A stretch of DNA of 64,000 bases from Steroidobacteraceae bacterium (GCA_019187495.1 JABAQN010000003.1:95969-159968), one strand, 5' to 3'; counted from the stretch's first letter, positions 29,624 to 38,917 are shown. Notes: generated by a model from the sequence alone, not told the origin. Translations and numbers: made by a program.

Positions 29624-31443
29624 GCGAGCCGTTCGATGGCCGCGCGTTCGCAGCGCACCTGCCGCGTCGCCCGGGCGTCTACCGCATGTACGCCGGTGAC
29701 GGAGAGCTCCTGTACGTCGGCAAGGCGCAGCGGCTGCGGGACCGTGTCGCGAGCTACTTCAGTCCCCGGAATCTCGCCCCCAAGGTCGCGGCGCTCGTCG
29801 TGCACATCGCGCGCATCGAGGTGACCGTCACGCGCTCGGAAACCGAGGCGCTGCTGCTCGAGTACAACCTGATCAAGGAACACCGGCCGCGCTACAACAT
29901 CCTGATGCGGGACGACAAGAGCTTCCCGTACATCCTGCTGCGGACGAACCACGACTTTCCGCGTCTGCTGTCCTATCGAGGCCCCCGGCATCGCGACGGA
30001 CGCTACTTCGGCCCATACCCGAGCGTCGGATCGGTCAATGAGACGCTGGTGCAGATCCAGAAGCTCTTCCGGATCCGCAACTGCACCGACAGCTTCTTCG
30101 CGAACCGCACGCGACCCTGCCTGCAGTACCAGATCGGGCGCTGCACGGCGCCTTGCGTGGGCCTCATCTCGCGCGAGGACTACGCGCGCGATGTCGCGGC
30201 CGCGGTCGACCTGCTCGAGGGGCGCGCGCCGGATGTCGAGCGCGCGCTGCTCGCGCGGATGGAGGCGGCGGCGGCGGCACTCGAATTCGAGAAGGCCGCG
30301 CAGATCCGCGACCAGCTCGCGGCGCTGCGCGACGTGCAGGCGCAGCAGGTCGTCACTTCGGGCACCGATCGCGACGTCGACGTGTTCGCGATCACCGGCG
30401 AACCGACCGAGTTCGCGATCAGCACGATGCTCATTCGGGGCGGGCGGAATCTCGGCACCTCGACGTCATTTCCGTCGGCGGGTCTCGCCGAACCCGAAGA
30501 GGCGCTGTCGTCGTACCTGATGCAGTTCTATGCGGCGAACGAGCCGGCGCGCGAAGTCTACGTGAACCGGGAGCTCCCCGATGCGGACGCGCTCGGTGAA
30601 GTACTTGCACAACGCACGGGCCGCCGGGTCGACGTCCGAAGGCCTGTTCGCGGCCTCGCCGCGCGCTGGGTCGCGCTGACCGCCGAGAATGCGACGCAGG
30701 CGCTGCAACTGCGGCGCGCGCAGCGCGACGGCGTCGCGGACATGCGCGCGGCGCTCGCGGTCGCACTCGCGCTCGATGCGCCCCCGGAGCGCATGGAGTG
30801 CTTCGACATCAGCCATACGGCGGGCGAGGGCACGGTGGCCTCCTGCGTGGTGTTCGGCCCCGAGGGTCCGCTGAAGAAGGAGTACCGGCGCTTCAATATT
30901 TCGGGCGTGACACCGGGCGATGACTACGCGGCGCTGCACCAGGCGCTCGAGCGTCGCTACACGCGCGTTCGGGACGGGGAGATCACCTGCCCCGACGTGC
31001 TCTTCATCGATGGCGGCCCGGGTCAGGTGAATGAAGTGCACGCCGCGCTCGCCGCGCTCGGGTTCGGGAACCTCAAGCTGGTCGGGGTTGCCAAGGGCGC
31101 AGACCGGCGTGCCGGACAGGAGCGGCTGCATGTGTTCGGCGAGCTCGCGCCGCGCGTCCTCGATGCGGCATCGCCCGCCCTGCGGCTGGTCCAGCGCATC
31201 CGCGACGAGGCGCATCGGTTTGCGATCACCGGGCATCGACGCCGGCGCGCGCGGCGATTCAACGAATCGGTGCTCGAGACGGTGCCCGGGATGGGACCGG
31301 CGAAACGGCGGGCCCTGATCCGGCATTTCGGCGGACTGCAGGGCGTGCTGAAAGCGGGAGTCGAGGATCTCGGGCGCGTGGCCGGGATTGGCCCCGTGCT
31401 CGCCCAAACTCTATATGATCACCTGCACCCGGGTGCCCGATGA
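29620..31443 (+). CDS. uvrC: Excinuclease ABC subunit C
   Basis: Dual-incision nuclease of nucleotide excision repair, acting with UvrB. 607 residues. The N-terminal GIY-YIG domain (about 16-95) has PGVYRMYAGDGELLYVGKA and YFGPYPSV; a cysteine cluster CLQYQIGRCTAPC follows; the UVR motif is near 200-235 (LEFEKAAQIRDQLAALRD). The RNase-H-like nuclease domain shows ECFDISHTAGEGTVAS and PDVLFIDGGPGQ; a helix-hairpin-helix pair closes (VPGMGPAKRRALIRHFGG). pgsA starts inside its stop, as in many gammaproteobacteria. Confidence 0.98.
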   Translation: MSEPFDGRAFAAHLPRRPGVYRMYAGDGELLYVGKAQRLRDRVASYFSPRNLAPKVAALVVHIARIEVTVTRSETEALLLEYNLIKEHRPRYNILMRDDKSFPYILLRTNHDFPRLLSYRGPRHRDGRYFGPYPSVGSVNETLVQIQKLFRIRNCTDSFFANRTRPCLQYQIGRCTAPCVGLISREDYARDVAAAVDLLEGRAPDVERALLARMEAAAAALEFEKAAQIRDQLAALRDVQAQQVVTSGTDRDVDVFAITGEPTEFAISTMLIRGGRNLGTSTSFPSAGLAEPEEALSSYLMQFYAANEPAREVYVNRELPDADALGEVLAQRTGRRVDVRRPVRGLAARWVALTAENATQALQLRRAQRDGVADMRAALAVALALDAPPERMECFDISHTAGEGTVASCVVFGPEGPLKKEYRRFNISGVTPGDDYAALHQALERRYTRVRDGEITCPDVLFIDGGPGQVNEVHAALAALGFGNLKLVGVAKGADRRAGQERLHVFGELAPRVLDAASPALRLVQRIRDEAHRFAITGHRRRRARRFNESVLETVPGMGPAKRRALIRHFGGLQGVLKAGVEDLGRVAGIGPVLAQTLYDHLHPGAR

Positions 31444-32000
31444 TCTGGAATCTACCGAACACACTGACGTGGCTCAGGATATTCGCGATCCCGCTCGTGG
31501 TCGTGCTGTATACGCTGCCCTTTCACTGGTCTGATCCGGCCGCGGGCCTGCTGTTCGCGGCGGCGGGGATCACCGATTCGCTCGACGGCTATTTCGCGCG
31601 CAAGTACGGCCAAACCTCGAAGCTCGGCGCCTTCCTCGATCCGGTCGCGGACAAGCTGATCGTCGCCGTCGCGCTCGTGCTGATCGTCAGCAAGGACCCG
31701 CGCCTCGTGATCGTGCTCACCGCGATCGTGATCATCGGCCGCGAGATCGCGATCTCCGCGCTGCGCGAATGGATGGCGGAACTCGGCCAGCGACGCAAGG
31801 TCGCGGTCTCGCGCATCGGCAAGCACAAGACGATCCTGCAGATCGTGGGGCTCTCGATGCTGCTGTTTCGCTGGGATCTCCTCGGGCTGCCGATCTACCG
31901 GATCGGGCTTGCGCTCACGGTGGTCGCGGCCGTGCTGACGCTCTGGTCGATGGTGAGCTACCTGCGGGCGGCGTGGCCGGAATTGCGCGCCCGGCAGTGA
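31440..32000 (+). CDS. pgsA: CDP-diacylglycerol-glycerol-3-phosphate 3-phosphatidyltransferase
   Basis: Inner-membrane enzyme of phosphatidylglycerol synthesis. 186 residues with about five helices. The CDP-alcohol phosphotransferase signature is intact across 42-72: TDSLDGYFARK, then GAFLDPVADK. The opening WNLPNTLTWLRIFAIPLVV is typical of PgsA. Overlaps uvrC by 4 bp; tRNA-Gly follows 67 bp downstream, the same arrangement as E. coli uvrC-pgsA-glyW-cysT-leuZ. Confidence 0.97.
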   Translation: MIWNLPNTLTWLRIFAIPLVVVLYTLPFHWSDPAAGLLFAAAGITDSLDGYFARKYGQTSKLGAFLDPVADKLIVAVALVLIVSKDPRLVIVLTAIVIIGREIAISALREWMAELGQRRKVAVSRIGKHKTILQIVGLSMLLFRWDLLGLPIYRIGLALTVVAAVLTLWSMVSYLRAAWPELRARQ

Positions 32001-32021
32001 GGCCGCAGGGGCGCTAAGTCC

Positions 32022-32049
32022 TTGACTTGGGAGGTGGCATCTCTACAAT
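32022..32049 (+). promoter_or_regulatory. Promoter of the tRNA cluster
   Basis: TTGACT (32022-32027), 16-bp spacer, TACAAT (32044-32049). Strong sigma-70 match about 18 bp before tRNA-Gly, the only clear promoter between pgsA and the tRNAs. Confidence 0.7.
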
Positions 32050-32067
32050 TCCGCCCCTCACCACGCA

Positions 32068-32143
32068 GCGGGAATAGCTCAGTTGGTAGAGCGCAACCTT
32101 GCCAAGGTTGAGGTCGCGAGTTCGAGCCTCGTTTCCCGCTCCA
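32068..32143 (+). tRNA. tRNA-Gly (GCC)
   Basis: Full cloverleaf of 76 nt. Acceptor GCGGGAA pairs with TTTCCCGC-side bases; the anticodon stem CAACC/GGTTG encloses TTGCCAA with anticodon GCC; the T arm contains GTTCGAG. The 3' CCA is encoded. First of three tRNAs after pgsA. Confidence 0.96.
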
Positions 32144-32161
32144 GATTTCTCCAGGTCCGCC

Positions 32162-32235
32162 GGCTAGGTGGCAGAGTGGTCATGCAGCGGCCTGCAAAGC
32201 CGTGTACGCCGGTTCGATTCCGACCCTAGCCTCCA
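32162..32235 (+). tRNA. tRNA-Cys (GCA)
   Basis: 74 nt. Acceptor GGCTAGG/CCTAGCC, anticodon loop CTGCAAA with anticodon GCA, T loop GTTCGATTCC, discriminator T and encoded CCA. Only 18 bp after tRNA-Gly, so co-transcribed. Confidence 0.96.
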
Positions 32236-32262
32236 CGCCTGTCGGCATAATGCACCGCGCAC

Positions 32263-32346
32263 GCCCCGGTGGCGAAATCGGTAGACGCTGCGGACTTAAA
32301 ATCCGCTGACCGCAAGGTCGTGCCGGTTCGAGTCCGGCCTGGGGCA
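32263..32346 (+). tRNA. tRNA-Leu (TAA), CCA not encoded
   Basis: Class II tRNA of 84 nt up to the discriminator A. Acceptor GCCCCGG/CTGGGGC with one G-T pair; anticodon loop CTTAAAA (TAA); variable arm around GACCGCAAGGTC; T loop GTTCGAGTCC. After the discriminator the sequence reads CAA, not CCA, unlike the two upstream tRNAs, so the 3' end depends on the CCA-adding enzyme. Confidence 0.94.
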
Positions 32347-32401
32347 CAAGCAGTTCATGAAGAATAATTCGTAACGTACTGATTTAAATGTATTTATAGC
32401 T

Positions 32402-33640
32402 ATGGCTGAAACCAGCGACAAAGGACAGCTGCTGGGGCAGCTGCGCATCGATCGCAGCGCCGGGGAAGACACGTCGCGCCGCCCGTGGCTGATCGGCGGC
32501 GGCGTTCTGGTCGTGTTGCTCATCGCGGGCGCCGTGTGGCTCTGGCAGCGAGGCCAAGCGCCGGTCGACGTGAGCCTCGCGACTGCGGCGGCGCCGGCCT
32601 TGGGGAACCCGGGCGCGGCGACCGTGCTGCAGGCGACCGGCTATGTGACGGCGCGGCGCGAGGCGACGGTGTCGGCGCAGATCACCGGCAAGCTGACGGA
32701 AGTGCTGATCGAAGAGGGCGAGCATGTCGAAAAAGGGCAGGTGCTCGCCCGCCTCGAGAACTCCTCGCAGCGGGCGCAGCTTGCGCAGGCGAGCGCCCAG
32801 CTCGGTGAGGCACGTGCGCGGATCGGGCAAATCGCGAGCGAGCTCGAGCAGGCGCGGCGCGACTACGCGCGCCAGCAGGATCTCGTGGCACGCAAGCTCG
32901 TCTCGCCGCAGGCGGTGGAGGCGGCGCGCACGCAGGTGGAGTCGCTCGCGGCGCAGCTCGCAGCCCAGCGCGAGGTGGTGCAATTCGCCGAGGCACAGCG
33001 CGCGAGTGCCCAGGTGCAGCTCGATTACACGACCGTGCGCGCACCGTTCGCCGGGGTCGTGATCGCAAAGGCTGCGCAGGTCGGCGAGATCGTCTCGCCG
33101 TTGTCGGCGGGCGGCGGATTCACGCGTACCGGCATCGGGACGATCGTCGACATGGATTCGCTCGAAGTCGAAGTGGACGTGAACGAGGCCTATATCAATC
33201 GCGTCGTTCAGGGCGGACGTGCCGAGGCGGTGCTCGATGCGTACCCGGACTGGACGATCCCGGCGCATGTGATCGCGATCATCCCGACGGCGGACCGCGG
33301 CAAGGCCACGGTAAAGGTGCGCATCGGACTCGACCGGAAGGATCCGCGCATCCTGCCCGACATGGGCGTGCGCGTATCCTTCCTCGCCAGGGACGGCACG
33401 GCGGGTGCGCCGGCGGTGGCTGCGGGCGTGCTCGTGCCCTCGACCGCCATCGTGTCGCGCAACGGTTCGAATGTCGTGTTCGTTGCCGAAGGCGATCGCG
33501 CGCGCGCGCGCGCGGTGACACCGGGCCAGCCGTTCGGTGATCTCACCCTGGTCGAAGGTCTCGCCGCCGGCGCGCGCGTGGTGCGCGAACCGGGCCCCGG
33601 GCTGGTTGATGGAGCACGGATCGAGGAGGCAAAGGAATGA
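32402..33640 (+). CDS. MacA-like periplasmic adaptor of an ABC efflux system
   Basis: Membrane-fusion protein of 412 residues. Cytoplasmic N-terminus of about 28 residues, one helix (about 29-50, WLIGGGVLVVLLIAGAVWLW), then the lipoyl half-motifs (TGYVTARREATVSAQITG and VRAPFAGVVIAKAAQVGEIV) flanking a coiled-coil hairpin near 110-205, and the beta-barrel/membrane-proximal part. It should link the inner-membrane ABC transporter to an outer-membrane channel such as TolC, which is not encoded here. It heads a four-gene operon with ATGA/GTGA overlaps. The sequence before it is AT-rich (about 32347-32401), likely its promoter. Confidence 0.88.
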   Translation: MAETSDKGQLLGQLRIDRSAGEDTSRRPWLIGGGVLVVLLIAGAVWLWQRGQAPVDVSLATAAAPALGNPGAATVLQATGYVTARREATVSAQITGKLTEVLIEEGEHVEKGQVLARLENSSQRAQLAQASAQLGEARARIGQIASELEQARRDYARQQDLVARKLVSPQAVEAARTQVESLAAQLAAQREVVQFAEAQRASAQVQLDYTTVRAPFAGVVIAKAAQVGEIVSPLSAGGGFTRTGIGTIVDMDSLEVEVDVNEAYINRVVQGGRAEAVLDAYPDWTIPAHVIAIIPTADRGKATVKVRIGLDRKDPRILPDMGVRVSFLARDGTAGAPAVAAGVLVPSTAIVSRNGSNVVFVAEGDRARARAVTPGQPFGDLTLVEGLAAGARVVREPGPGLVDGARIEEAKE

Positions 33641-34320
33641 GTGCGCTGGTCGAGATCCGGGACGTGAGCAAGGTCTACACGCGCGGCCGGCAGTCCGTCG
33701 AGGTGCTGCACGGCGTGAGCCTCGACATCCAGCAGGGCGACTTCCTCGCGCTGATGGGCCCATCGGGGTCCGGCAAGACGACGCTGCTGAATCTGATCGG
33801 CGGCCTCGATTCGCCCACGAGCGGCGGGATCAGCGTGGCCGGGCAGCGCATCGATACGCTGCGTGGAGCCGCGCTCGCGAGATGGCGCGCGGTGCACGTC
33901 GGCTTCATCTTCCAGTTCTACAACCTGCTGCCCATGCTCACGGCGCAGAAAAACGTCGAGGTGCCGCTGCTGCTGACGAAACTCCCGGCGGCGGAGCGCA
34001 AACGCCATGCGGCGATCGCGCTGCAACTCGTCAGCCTATCGGATCGCGCGCAGCACAAGCCCGCGGAACTTTCCGGCGGGCAGCAACAACGCGTCGCCAT
34101 CGCGCGCGCGATCATTTCCGATCCGACGCTGCTCGTCTGCGACGAACCCACCGGCGATCTCGACCGCCAGTCCGCCGAGGAGGTGCTCAACCTGCTCGAG
34201 GTGCTGAACCGCGAGCACGGCAAGACCATCATCATGGTCACCCACGACCCGAAAGCCGCGCAGCACGCGACACACACGCTGCACCTCGAGAAGGGCACGC
34301 TGGTCGAGAGCGCCGCGTGA
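33637..34320 (+). CDS. MacB/LolD-type ABC transporter ATPase
   Basis: Cytoplasmic ATPase of 227 residues. Walker A GPSGSGKTTLLN near 44-55, Q-loop FIFQFYNLLPMLTA, signature LSGGQQQRVAIARA, Walker B LLVCDEPTGDLD, and the H-loop histidine in MVTHDP. The QFYNLLP loop and signature place it with MacB, LolD and FtsE, which power mechanotransmission exporters instead of importers. Coupled by 4-bp overlaps to the adaptor before and the permease after it. Confidence 0.93.
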   Translation: MSALVEIRDVSKVYTRGRQSVEVLHGVSLDIQQGDFLALMGPSGSGKTTLLNLIGGLDSPTSGGISVAGQRIDTLRGAALARWRAVHVGFIFQFYNLLPMLTAQKNVEVPLLLTKLPAAERKRHAAIALQLVSLSDRAQHKPAELSGGQQQRVAIARAIISDPTLLVCDEPTGDLDRQSAEEVLNLLEVLNREHGKTIIMVTHDPKAAQHATHTLHLEKGTLVESAA

Positions 34321-35480
34321 AGTATCTGCACCTCGTCTGGGCGGCACTGATGCGGCGCAAGACCCGCACCGTGCTCACGATCCTGTCGGTGCTCGCGGCG
34401 TTCCTGCTGTTCGGACTGCTCGACGGGGTGCGCGCGGCGTTCAACGCGGGCGGCACGATCGCCGGTGTCGATCGCCTGGTGGTGGCATCCCGCTTCTCGA
34501 TCATCCAGCCGCTGCCGGAGAGCCTGATCGCGCAGGTGCAGTCCGTGCCCGGCGTGCGCCGGGTGACGTGGGGAAACTGGTTCGGCGGCTATTACCAGGA
34601 GCCGAAGAACCAGCTGATCATGTTCGCGGTGGCAGCCAACTACTTCGACATCTACGACGACTATGGTGTCACCGCGTCGATGCGCGCGGCGTTCGACCGC
34701 TCGCGCACGGGCGTGCTCGTGGGCGCGACGATCGCGAGGCGCTTCGGCCTGAAAGTCGGCGACAAGTTCCCGGTGATGGGTGCGATCTACCCGGACAAGG
34801 CGACCGGCGAGGCGAGCTGGCAGTTCGACGTCGCGGGCATATTCGAGACGCCATCATCGAAGATGCGGGCGCACGAGCAGGAAATCCTGATGCACTGGAA
34901 GTATCTCGACGAGGCGAGCGCCTACGGGAGCGGCACGGTCGGCTGGCTGATCGTGCAGGTGGCGGATCCCGCGCAGTCCGCGGTGGTCGCGCAGCGCATC
35001 GACGATCTGACGAAAAACTCCGACCACGAAACGAAGACGCAGACCGAGAAGGCGTTCAACCTCTCCTTCGCAAAGCAGATCGGCGATATCGGGCTCATCG
35101 TCGGTGCGATCATCGGTGCGGTGTTCTTCACGCTGTTGCTGCTCACCGGCAATACCATGGCGCAGGCGGTGCGCGAACGCATCCCCGAACTCGCGACGCT
35201 CAAGACCCTCGGTTTCACGGATCGCAGTGTGCTCGGGCTCGTGTTTTTCGAATCGGTGCTGCTGGTCGTGATCGGCGGCGTGCTCGGGCTGGCGCTTTCC
35301 TCGACCTTGATCCCGGCCGTGAGCGCCGCGAGCGGCGGCATGCTGGAACTGCCGCCGATCGGCGTACGGACGTGGCTCATCGGCTTCGCGTTGATGCTGG
35401 CGGTCGGCGCGATCGTCGGTGTGCTTCCGGCGCTGCGCGCGATGCGCCTCAGGATCGTCGACGCGCTCGCGGGGCGCTGA
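34317..35480 (+). CDS. MacB-type ABC transporter permease (FtsX-like), first copy
   Basis: 387 residues starting at GTG within the ATPase stop (GTGA). Topology: one N-terminal helix (about 19-38), a large periplasmic domain (about 40-255), then three C-terminal helices ending with an FtsX-type block (NTMAQAVRERIPELATLKTL then GFTDRSVLGLVFFES). Extracellular domain includes GIFETPSSKMRAHEQEILM. It probably forms a heterodimer with the permease encoded next. Substrate unknown: such four-gene sets export peptides, macrolides, lipids or siderophores. Confidence 0.87.
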   Translation: MKYLHLVWAALMRRKTRTVLTILSVLAAFLLFGLLDGVRAAFNAGGTIAGVDRLVVASRFSIIQPLPESLIAQVQSVPGVRRVTWGNWFGGYYQEPKNQLIMFAVAANYFDIYDDYGVTASMRAAFDRSRTGVLVGATIARRFGLKVGDKFPVMGAIYPDKATGEASWQFDVAGIFETPSSKMRAHEQEILMHWKYLDEASAYGSGTVGWLIVQVADPAQSAVVAQRIDDLTKNSDHETKTQTEKAFNLSFAKQIGDIGLIVGAIIGAVFFTLLLLTGNTMAQAVRERIPELATLKTLGFTDRSVLGLVFFESVLLVVIGGVLGLALSSTLIPAVSAASGGMLELPPIGVRTWLIGFALMLAVGAIVGVLPALRAMRLRIVDALAGR

Positions 35481-35490
35481 AAGTCGCAGC

Positions 35491-36807
35491 ATGCTGAAGC
35501 TCCGGCGCTCGCTCGAACGTGTGTCGCTGTTCCTCGCCATCGCGGTGTCGATCACCGGCTGGATCGTCCTGCCGGTGCCCGTGCTGCTCGGCTGCGCGGT
35601 CGCGCTGGTCGCGTGGCTGGCGGTCACGCGGACTGGCCACCAGGCGGCGGCCGTCACCTGGGTCGGCATACTGACACTGCCGCAGCGCATCGGCGCCTCC
35701 TCGGTGATCGTCGTCGGAATCGCGGGCGTGGTCGGCGTGCTCGTGGCGCTGCTCGCGCTCGCCGGCGGCCTGCAGGAAACCCTGCGCGGCACGGGTAATC
35801 TCGACACCGCGATCGTGCTGCGCGGAGGTGCGACCGCCGAGCTCGCCTCGGGCCTGTCGCGGGAGGATGCGACGCTGATCCTGCAGGCGCCGGGGGTCGC
35901 CCGCGATGCCGAGGGCCGCGCGATCGGCTCGGCGGAAATCGTCGTCGTGACGAACATCCCGAAGAAGTCGAACGGCGTCGAAGCGAACGTGGAAATCCGC
36001 GGCGTCGGGCCGCAGATGTGGCAGGTGCGGCCGAACGTGCACATCGTCGAGGGCCGGGCCTTCAAGCCCGGTCTGCGGGAAGTGATCGTCGGCCGGGGTG
36101 CGCGCGCGCAGTTCGCCGGCCTCGAACCCGGCACGACGATCAATCTCAATGCCCAGCCCTGGCGGGTGGTCGGCGTGTTCGAATCGGGCGATGCGCACGA
36201 ATCGGAGATCGTTGGCGACGCCGAAACCGTCGCGACGACCTATCGTCGCAACGGCTTCCAGTCGGTGACGGTGCGGCTCGCGTCCCGCCAGTCGTTCGAC
36301 ACCTTCAAGGCGGCGTTGAAGAGCGACCCGCGGCTCAAGGTCGACGTGCATACCACGCGTGATTACTACACGGCGCAGTCGGAGCAGTTGAGCAGGGTGA
36401 TCCGCATCGTCGGCATCGTGATCGCGACCATCATGGCGATCGGCGCAGTGTTTGGCGCGCTCAACACGATGTATGCGGCCGTCACGTCGCGCGCGCGCGA
36501 AGTGGCGACGCTGCGCGCGATCGGTTTCGGCGCAACTCCGGTGCTCGTGTCGGTGATCCTCGAGGCGATGCTGCTCGCGCTGCTCGGCGGCGCGCTCGGT
36601 GCGGCCGTCACCTGGTTCATTTTCCACGACTATGCGGTGTCGACCCTGGGCTCAAACTTCAGCCAGGTGGTGTTTCGTTTCGATGTGTCGCCGTCGTTGG
36701 TCGGTACCGGCCTTCGCTGGGCGCTCGCGATCGGGCTCGTGGGCGGGCTCCTGCCCGCTGCGCGCGCGGCGCGCCTGCCGGTGACGGCCGCATTGCGCGA
36801 ATCCTGA
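35491..36807 (+). CDS. MacB-type ABC transporter permease (FtsX-like), second copy
   Basis: 438 residues. Compared with the preceding permease it has two extra N-terminal helices (about 12-50), then the MacB-type helix, a periplasmic domain (about 95-295) and three C-terminal helices with NTMYAAVTSRAREVATLRAI and GFGATPVLVSVILEAML. The two permeases are diverged, so the transporter is likely a heterodimer. A small GC hairpin (36823-36839) follows before ccmA. Confidence 0.87.
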   Translation: MLKLRRSLERVSLFLAIAVSITGWIVLPVPVLLGCAVALVAWLAVTRTGHQAAAVTWVGILTLPQRIGASSVIVVGIAGVVGVLVALLALAGGLQETLRGTGNLDTAIVLRGGATAELASGLSREDATLILQAPGVARDAEGRAIGSAEIVVVTNIPKKSNGVEANVEIRGVGPQMWQVRPNVHIVEGRAFKPGLREVIVGRGARAQFAGLEPGTTINLNAQPWRVVGVFESGDAHESEIVGDAETVATTYRRNGFQSVTVRLASRQSFDTFKAALKSDPRLKVDVHTTRDYYTAQSEQLSRVIRIVGIVIATIMAIGAVFGALNTMYAAVTSRAREVATLRAIGFGATPVLVSVILEAMLLALLGGALGAAVTWFIFHDYAVSTLGSNFSQVVFRFDVSPSLVGTGLRWALAIGLVGGLLPAARAARLPVTAALRES

Positions 36808-36846
36808 GTGCGCGGCCGCACGCCGGGAGGGGCGCCCGGTGAATGG

Positions 36847-36852
36847 TAAACT
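36847..36852 (+). promoter_or_regulatory. -10-like element placed for a leaderless ccmA message
   Basis: TAAACT followed by six bases and the ccmA ATG. It lies in the 51-bp gap between the ABC exporter and ccm operons, the only promoter-like site there. Confidence 0.35.
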
Positions 36853-36858
36853 GGGCGA

Positions 36859-37488
36859 ATGTCTGCGCATCGGCTGAGCGGCGATTCCCTGCACGTCTTT
36901 CGCGGCGAGCGCCACGTGCTGCGGGGCGTGTCGTTCGTTGCCGAAGGCGGCGATTATCTCGAGGTCACGGGCAGCAACGGCGCCGGCAAGACGAGCCTGC
37001 TGCGCACGATCGTCGGTCTCGTGCACGCCGAGTCGGGCCGCGTGCGCTGGAACGGCCTCGACATCCATGCGGACGCGGGCGCATTTCATGCCCAGCTTGC
37101 CTATCTCGGCCACGAATCACCGCTCAAGGCCGATCTCACGCCGAGGGAAAACCTGCACTTCGCGATCGGTATCCGGCGGCGGGTGGGTGGGGACGAGATC
37201 GCGCGGGCGCTCGCCGAAACTGGTGCGAATGGCTTCGCTGATCGCCCGGTACGCACACTGTCGGCGGGGCAGCGCCGCCGCGTCGCGCTCGCCGGCGTGG
37301 TGCTGGCGGCGGTGCCGCTCTGGGTGCTCGACGAGCCCGCGACGCACCTCGATGCGGAGGGCCATGCCCTGGTCGGACGGCTGGTGGATCGCCAGCGTGC
37401 GGAAGGCGGCATCGTGATCGCCGCGGTCCATGCGCCGTTGCCGGTGGCCGGCGCGGGTACGCGGCGCATCGGGCTGACGCTGCAATGA
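36859..37488 (+). CDS. ccmA: Haem exporter ATP-binding protein CcmA
   Basis: ATPase of the CcmABCD complex, which releases holo-CcmE for cytochrome c haem attachment. 209 residues: Walker A GSNGAGKTSLLR, signature LSAGQRRRVALAG, Walker B LWVLDEPATHLD. First gene of a complete ccmABCDEFGHI operon; products mature the c-type haem protein encoded at 60.5 kb and other cytochromes. Confidence 0.96.
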   Translation: MSAHRLSGDSLHVFRGERHVLRGVSFVAEGGDYLEVTGSNGAGKTSLLRTIVGLVHAESGRVRWNGLDIHADAGAFHAQLAYLGHESPLKADLTPRENLHFAIGIRRRVGGDEIARALAETGANGFADRPVRTLSAGQRRRVALAGVVLAAVPLWVLDEPATHLDAEGHALVGRLVDRQRAEGGIVIAAVHAPLPVAGAGTRRIGLTLQ

Positions 37489-37498
37489 GGCGATCGAA

Positions 37499-38176
37499 GT
37501 GAGCAGCGCCGTGTCGTGCGCCCGGCTCGTGATCGGGCGAGACCTGCGTCTCGCTTTCAGGAATCGCACGCAACTTCTCCACCCGTTGCTGTTCTTTGCC
37601 ATCGTGACGACCCTTTTCCCGCTCGCGCTCACGCCCGAACCGTCGCAATTGCGCGACGTCGCGCCCGCTGTCCTGTGGGTCGGAGCGCTGCTCGCATCGC
37701 TCCTCGCGATAGAATTCCTGTTCCGCGAAGACGCGCAGGACGGCACGCTCGAGCAGTACGCATTGTCGGGCCGCTCGCTCACCTGGCTGCTGTTTGCGAA
37801 GACCGTGTCGCACTGGCTGCTGTCGGGCCTGCCGCTCGCGCTGATGAGCCCGATCGTGGCCTACGGACTTGCGGTTTCGCCGGCAGCGATGCCCGGCATC
37901 GCCGCGTCGGTCGCGCTGGGTACGATCGCGCTCAGTCTGCTGGGCGCGATTTCGGCGGCCCTGACGCTCGGCATCAGGCGGGGCGGGGCGCTGCTGTCGC
38001 TGCTGACACTGCCGCTCGCCGTGCCGCTCCTGATCTTCGGCGCGCAGGCGACGGCGCGAGCGATCGAGGGTGCAAGCCTCGTGGCACCGATGTATTTCCT
38101 TGCGGCGTGCGCAGTGCTCGGCCTCACGCTGGCACCGCTCGCGGCGGCGGCGGCCGTGCGCATCAGCCTGGAGTAG
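37499..38176 (+). CDS. ccmB: Haem exporter membrane protein CcmB
   Basis: Six-helix permease subunit of the CcmABCD complex, 225 residues. Conserved DLRLAFRNRTQLLHPLLFF near the N-terminus and EDAQDGTLEQYALSG in the first cytoplasmic loop are CcmB hallmarks. GTG start at 37499; GTG at 37511 is an alternative. The ccmC ATG follows its stop directly. Confidence 0.95.
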   Translation: MSSAVSCARLVIGRDLRLAFRNRTQLLHPLLFFAIVTTLFPLALTPEPSQLRDVAPAVLWVGALLASLLAIEFLFREDAQDGTLEQYALSGRSLTWLLFAKTVSHWLLSGLPLALMSPIVAYGLAVSPAAMPGIAASVALGTIALSLLGAISAALTLGIRRGGALLSLLTLPLAVPLLIFGAQATARAIEGASLVAPMYFLAACAVLGLTLAPLAAAAAVRISLE

Positions 38177-38917
38177 ATGATGGACTGGACCTGGTTTCAC
38201 CGCTTCGGCTCGCCGCCGCACCTGTACGGGCTCGCGGGCCGGCTCACGCCGTGGTTCGCGTGGCCGTCGGCCTTCCTGATCGCGGCGGGCCTCTACGGCG
38301 GACTCGTGCTCGCGCCGGCCGATTACCAGCAGGGCGACGGTTTTCGCGTCATCTACGTACATGCTCCGAGCGCGTGGTTGTCGCTGATGGCGTATACATG
38401 GATGGCGGTGGCAGCGGCGATCGGCCTCGTCTGGCGCATGAAAGCGGCGCACGCGGCCGCCGCCAGTTGCGCGCCGCTCGGCGCCTGGTTCACGGTTGCG
38501 GCGCTGTGCACCGGCATGCTGTGGGGCAAGCCGATGTGGGGTACTTACTGGGTGTGGGACCCGCGGCTCACCTCCGAACTCGTGCTGCTGTTCCTCTATC
38601 TCGGCTACATGGGCCTGCGCTCGGCCATCGAGGACCCGCAGCGCGCGGATCGGGCGAGCGCCGTGCTCGCTATCGTCGGTGTCATCAATGTGCCGATCGT
38701 CCGCTACTCGGTCGAATGGTGGAACTCGATCCACCAGGCGCCGTCCGTCATGAAGTTCGGCAAGCCCTCGATCAGCTGGCCGATGCTGACGCCGCTGCTG
38801 ATCATGTTCGTCGGGTTTACACTGTTGTTCGTCGCGCTGCTGCTGGTGCGCCTGCGCGGCGAGATTTTGCGCCGCGAGCGCCATGCACGCTGGGTGGCGG
38901 AGGTAGTTGCAGGATGA
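38177..38917 (+). CDS. ccmC: Haem-handling protein CcmC
   Basis: Loads haem onto CcmE. 246 residues, six helices. The haem-binding tryptophan-rich segment [19 protein letters not shown] faces the periplasm between helices 3 and 4, and the flanking histidines (VHAPSAWLS and the segment near [12 protein letters not shown]) are present. Overlaps ccmD by 4 bp. Confidence 0.97.
   Translation: MMDWTWFHRFGSPPHLYGLAGRLTPWFAWPSAFLIAAGLYGGLVLAPADYQQGDGFRVIYVHAPSAWLSLMAYTWMAVAAAIGLVWRMKAAHAAAASCAPLGAWFTVAALCTGMLWGKPMWGTYWVWDPRLTSELVLLFLYLGYMGLRSAIEDPQRADRASAVLAIVGVINVPIVRYSVEWWNSIHQAPSVMKFGKPSISWPMLTPLLIMFVGFTLLFVALLLVRLRGEILRRERHARWVAEVVAG

Noticed and set aside
33497..33512. Run of CG dinucleotides in the adaptor gene as a phase-variation tract
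   Set aside because: It encodes a plausible RARARA stretch, the frame is intact, and such runs are expected at this GC content; one sequence cannot show variability.
36823..36839. Hairpin before ccmA as an intrinsic terminator
   Set aside because: The stem is only 5 bp (CCGGG/CCCGG) with no T tract; too weak to list as a feature.
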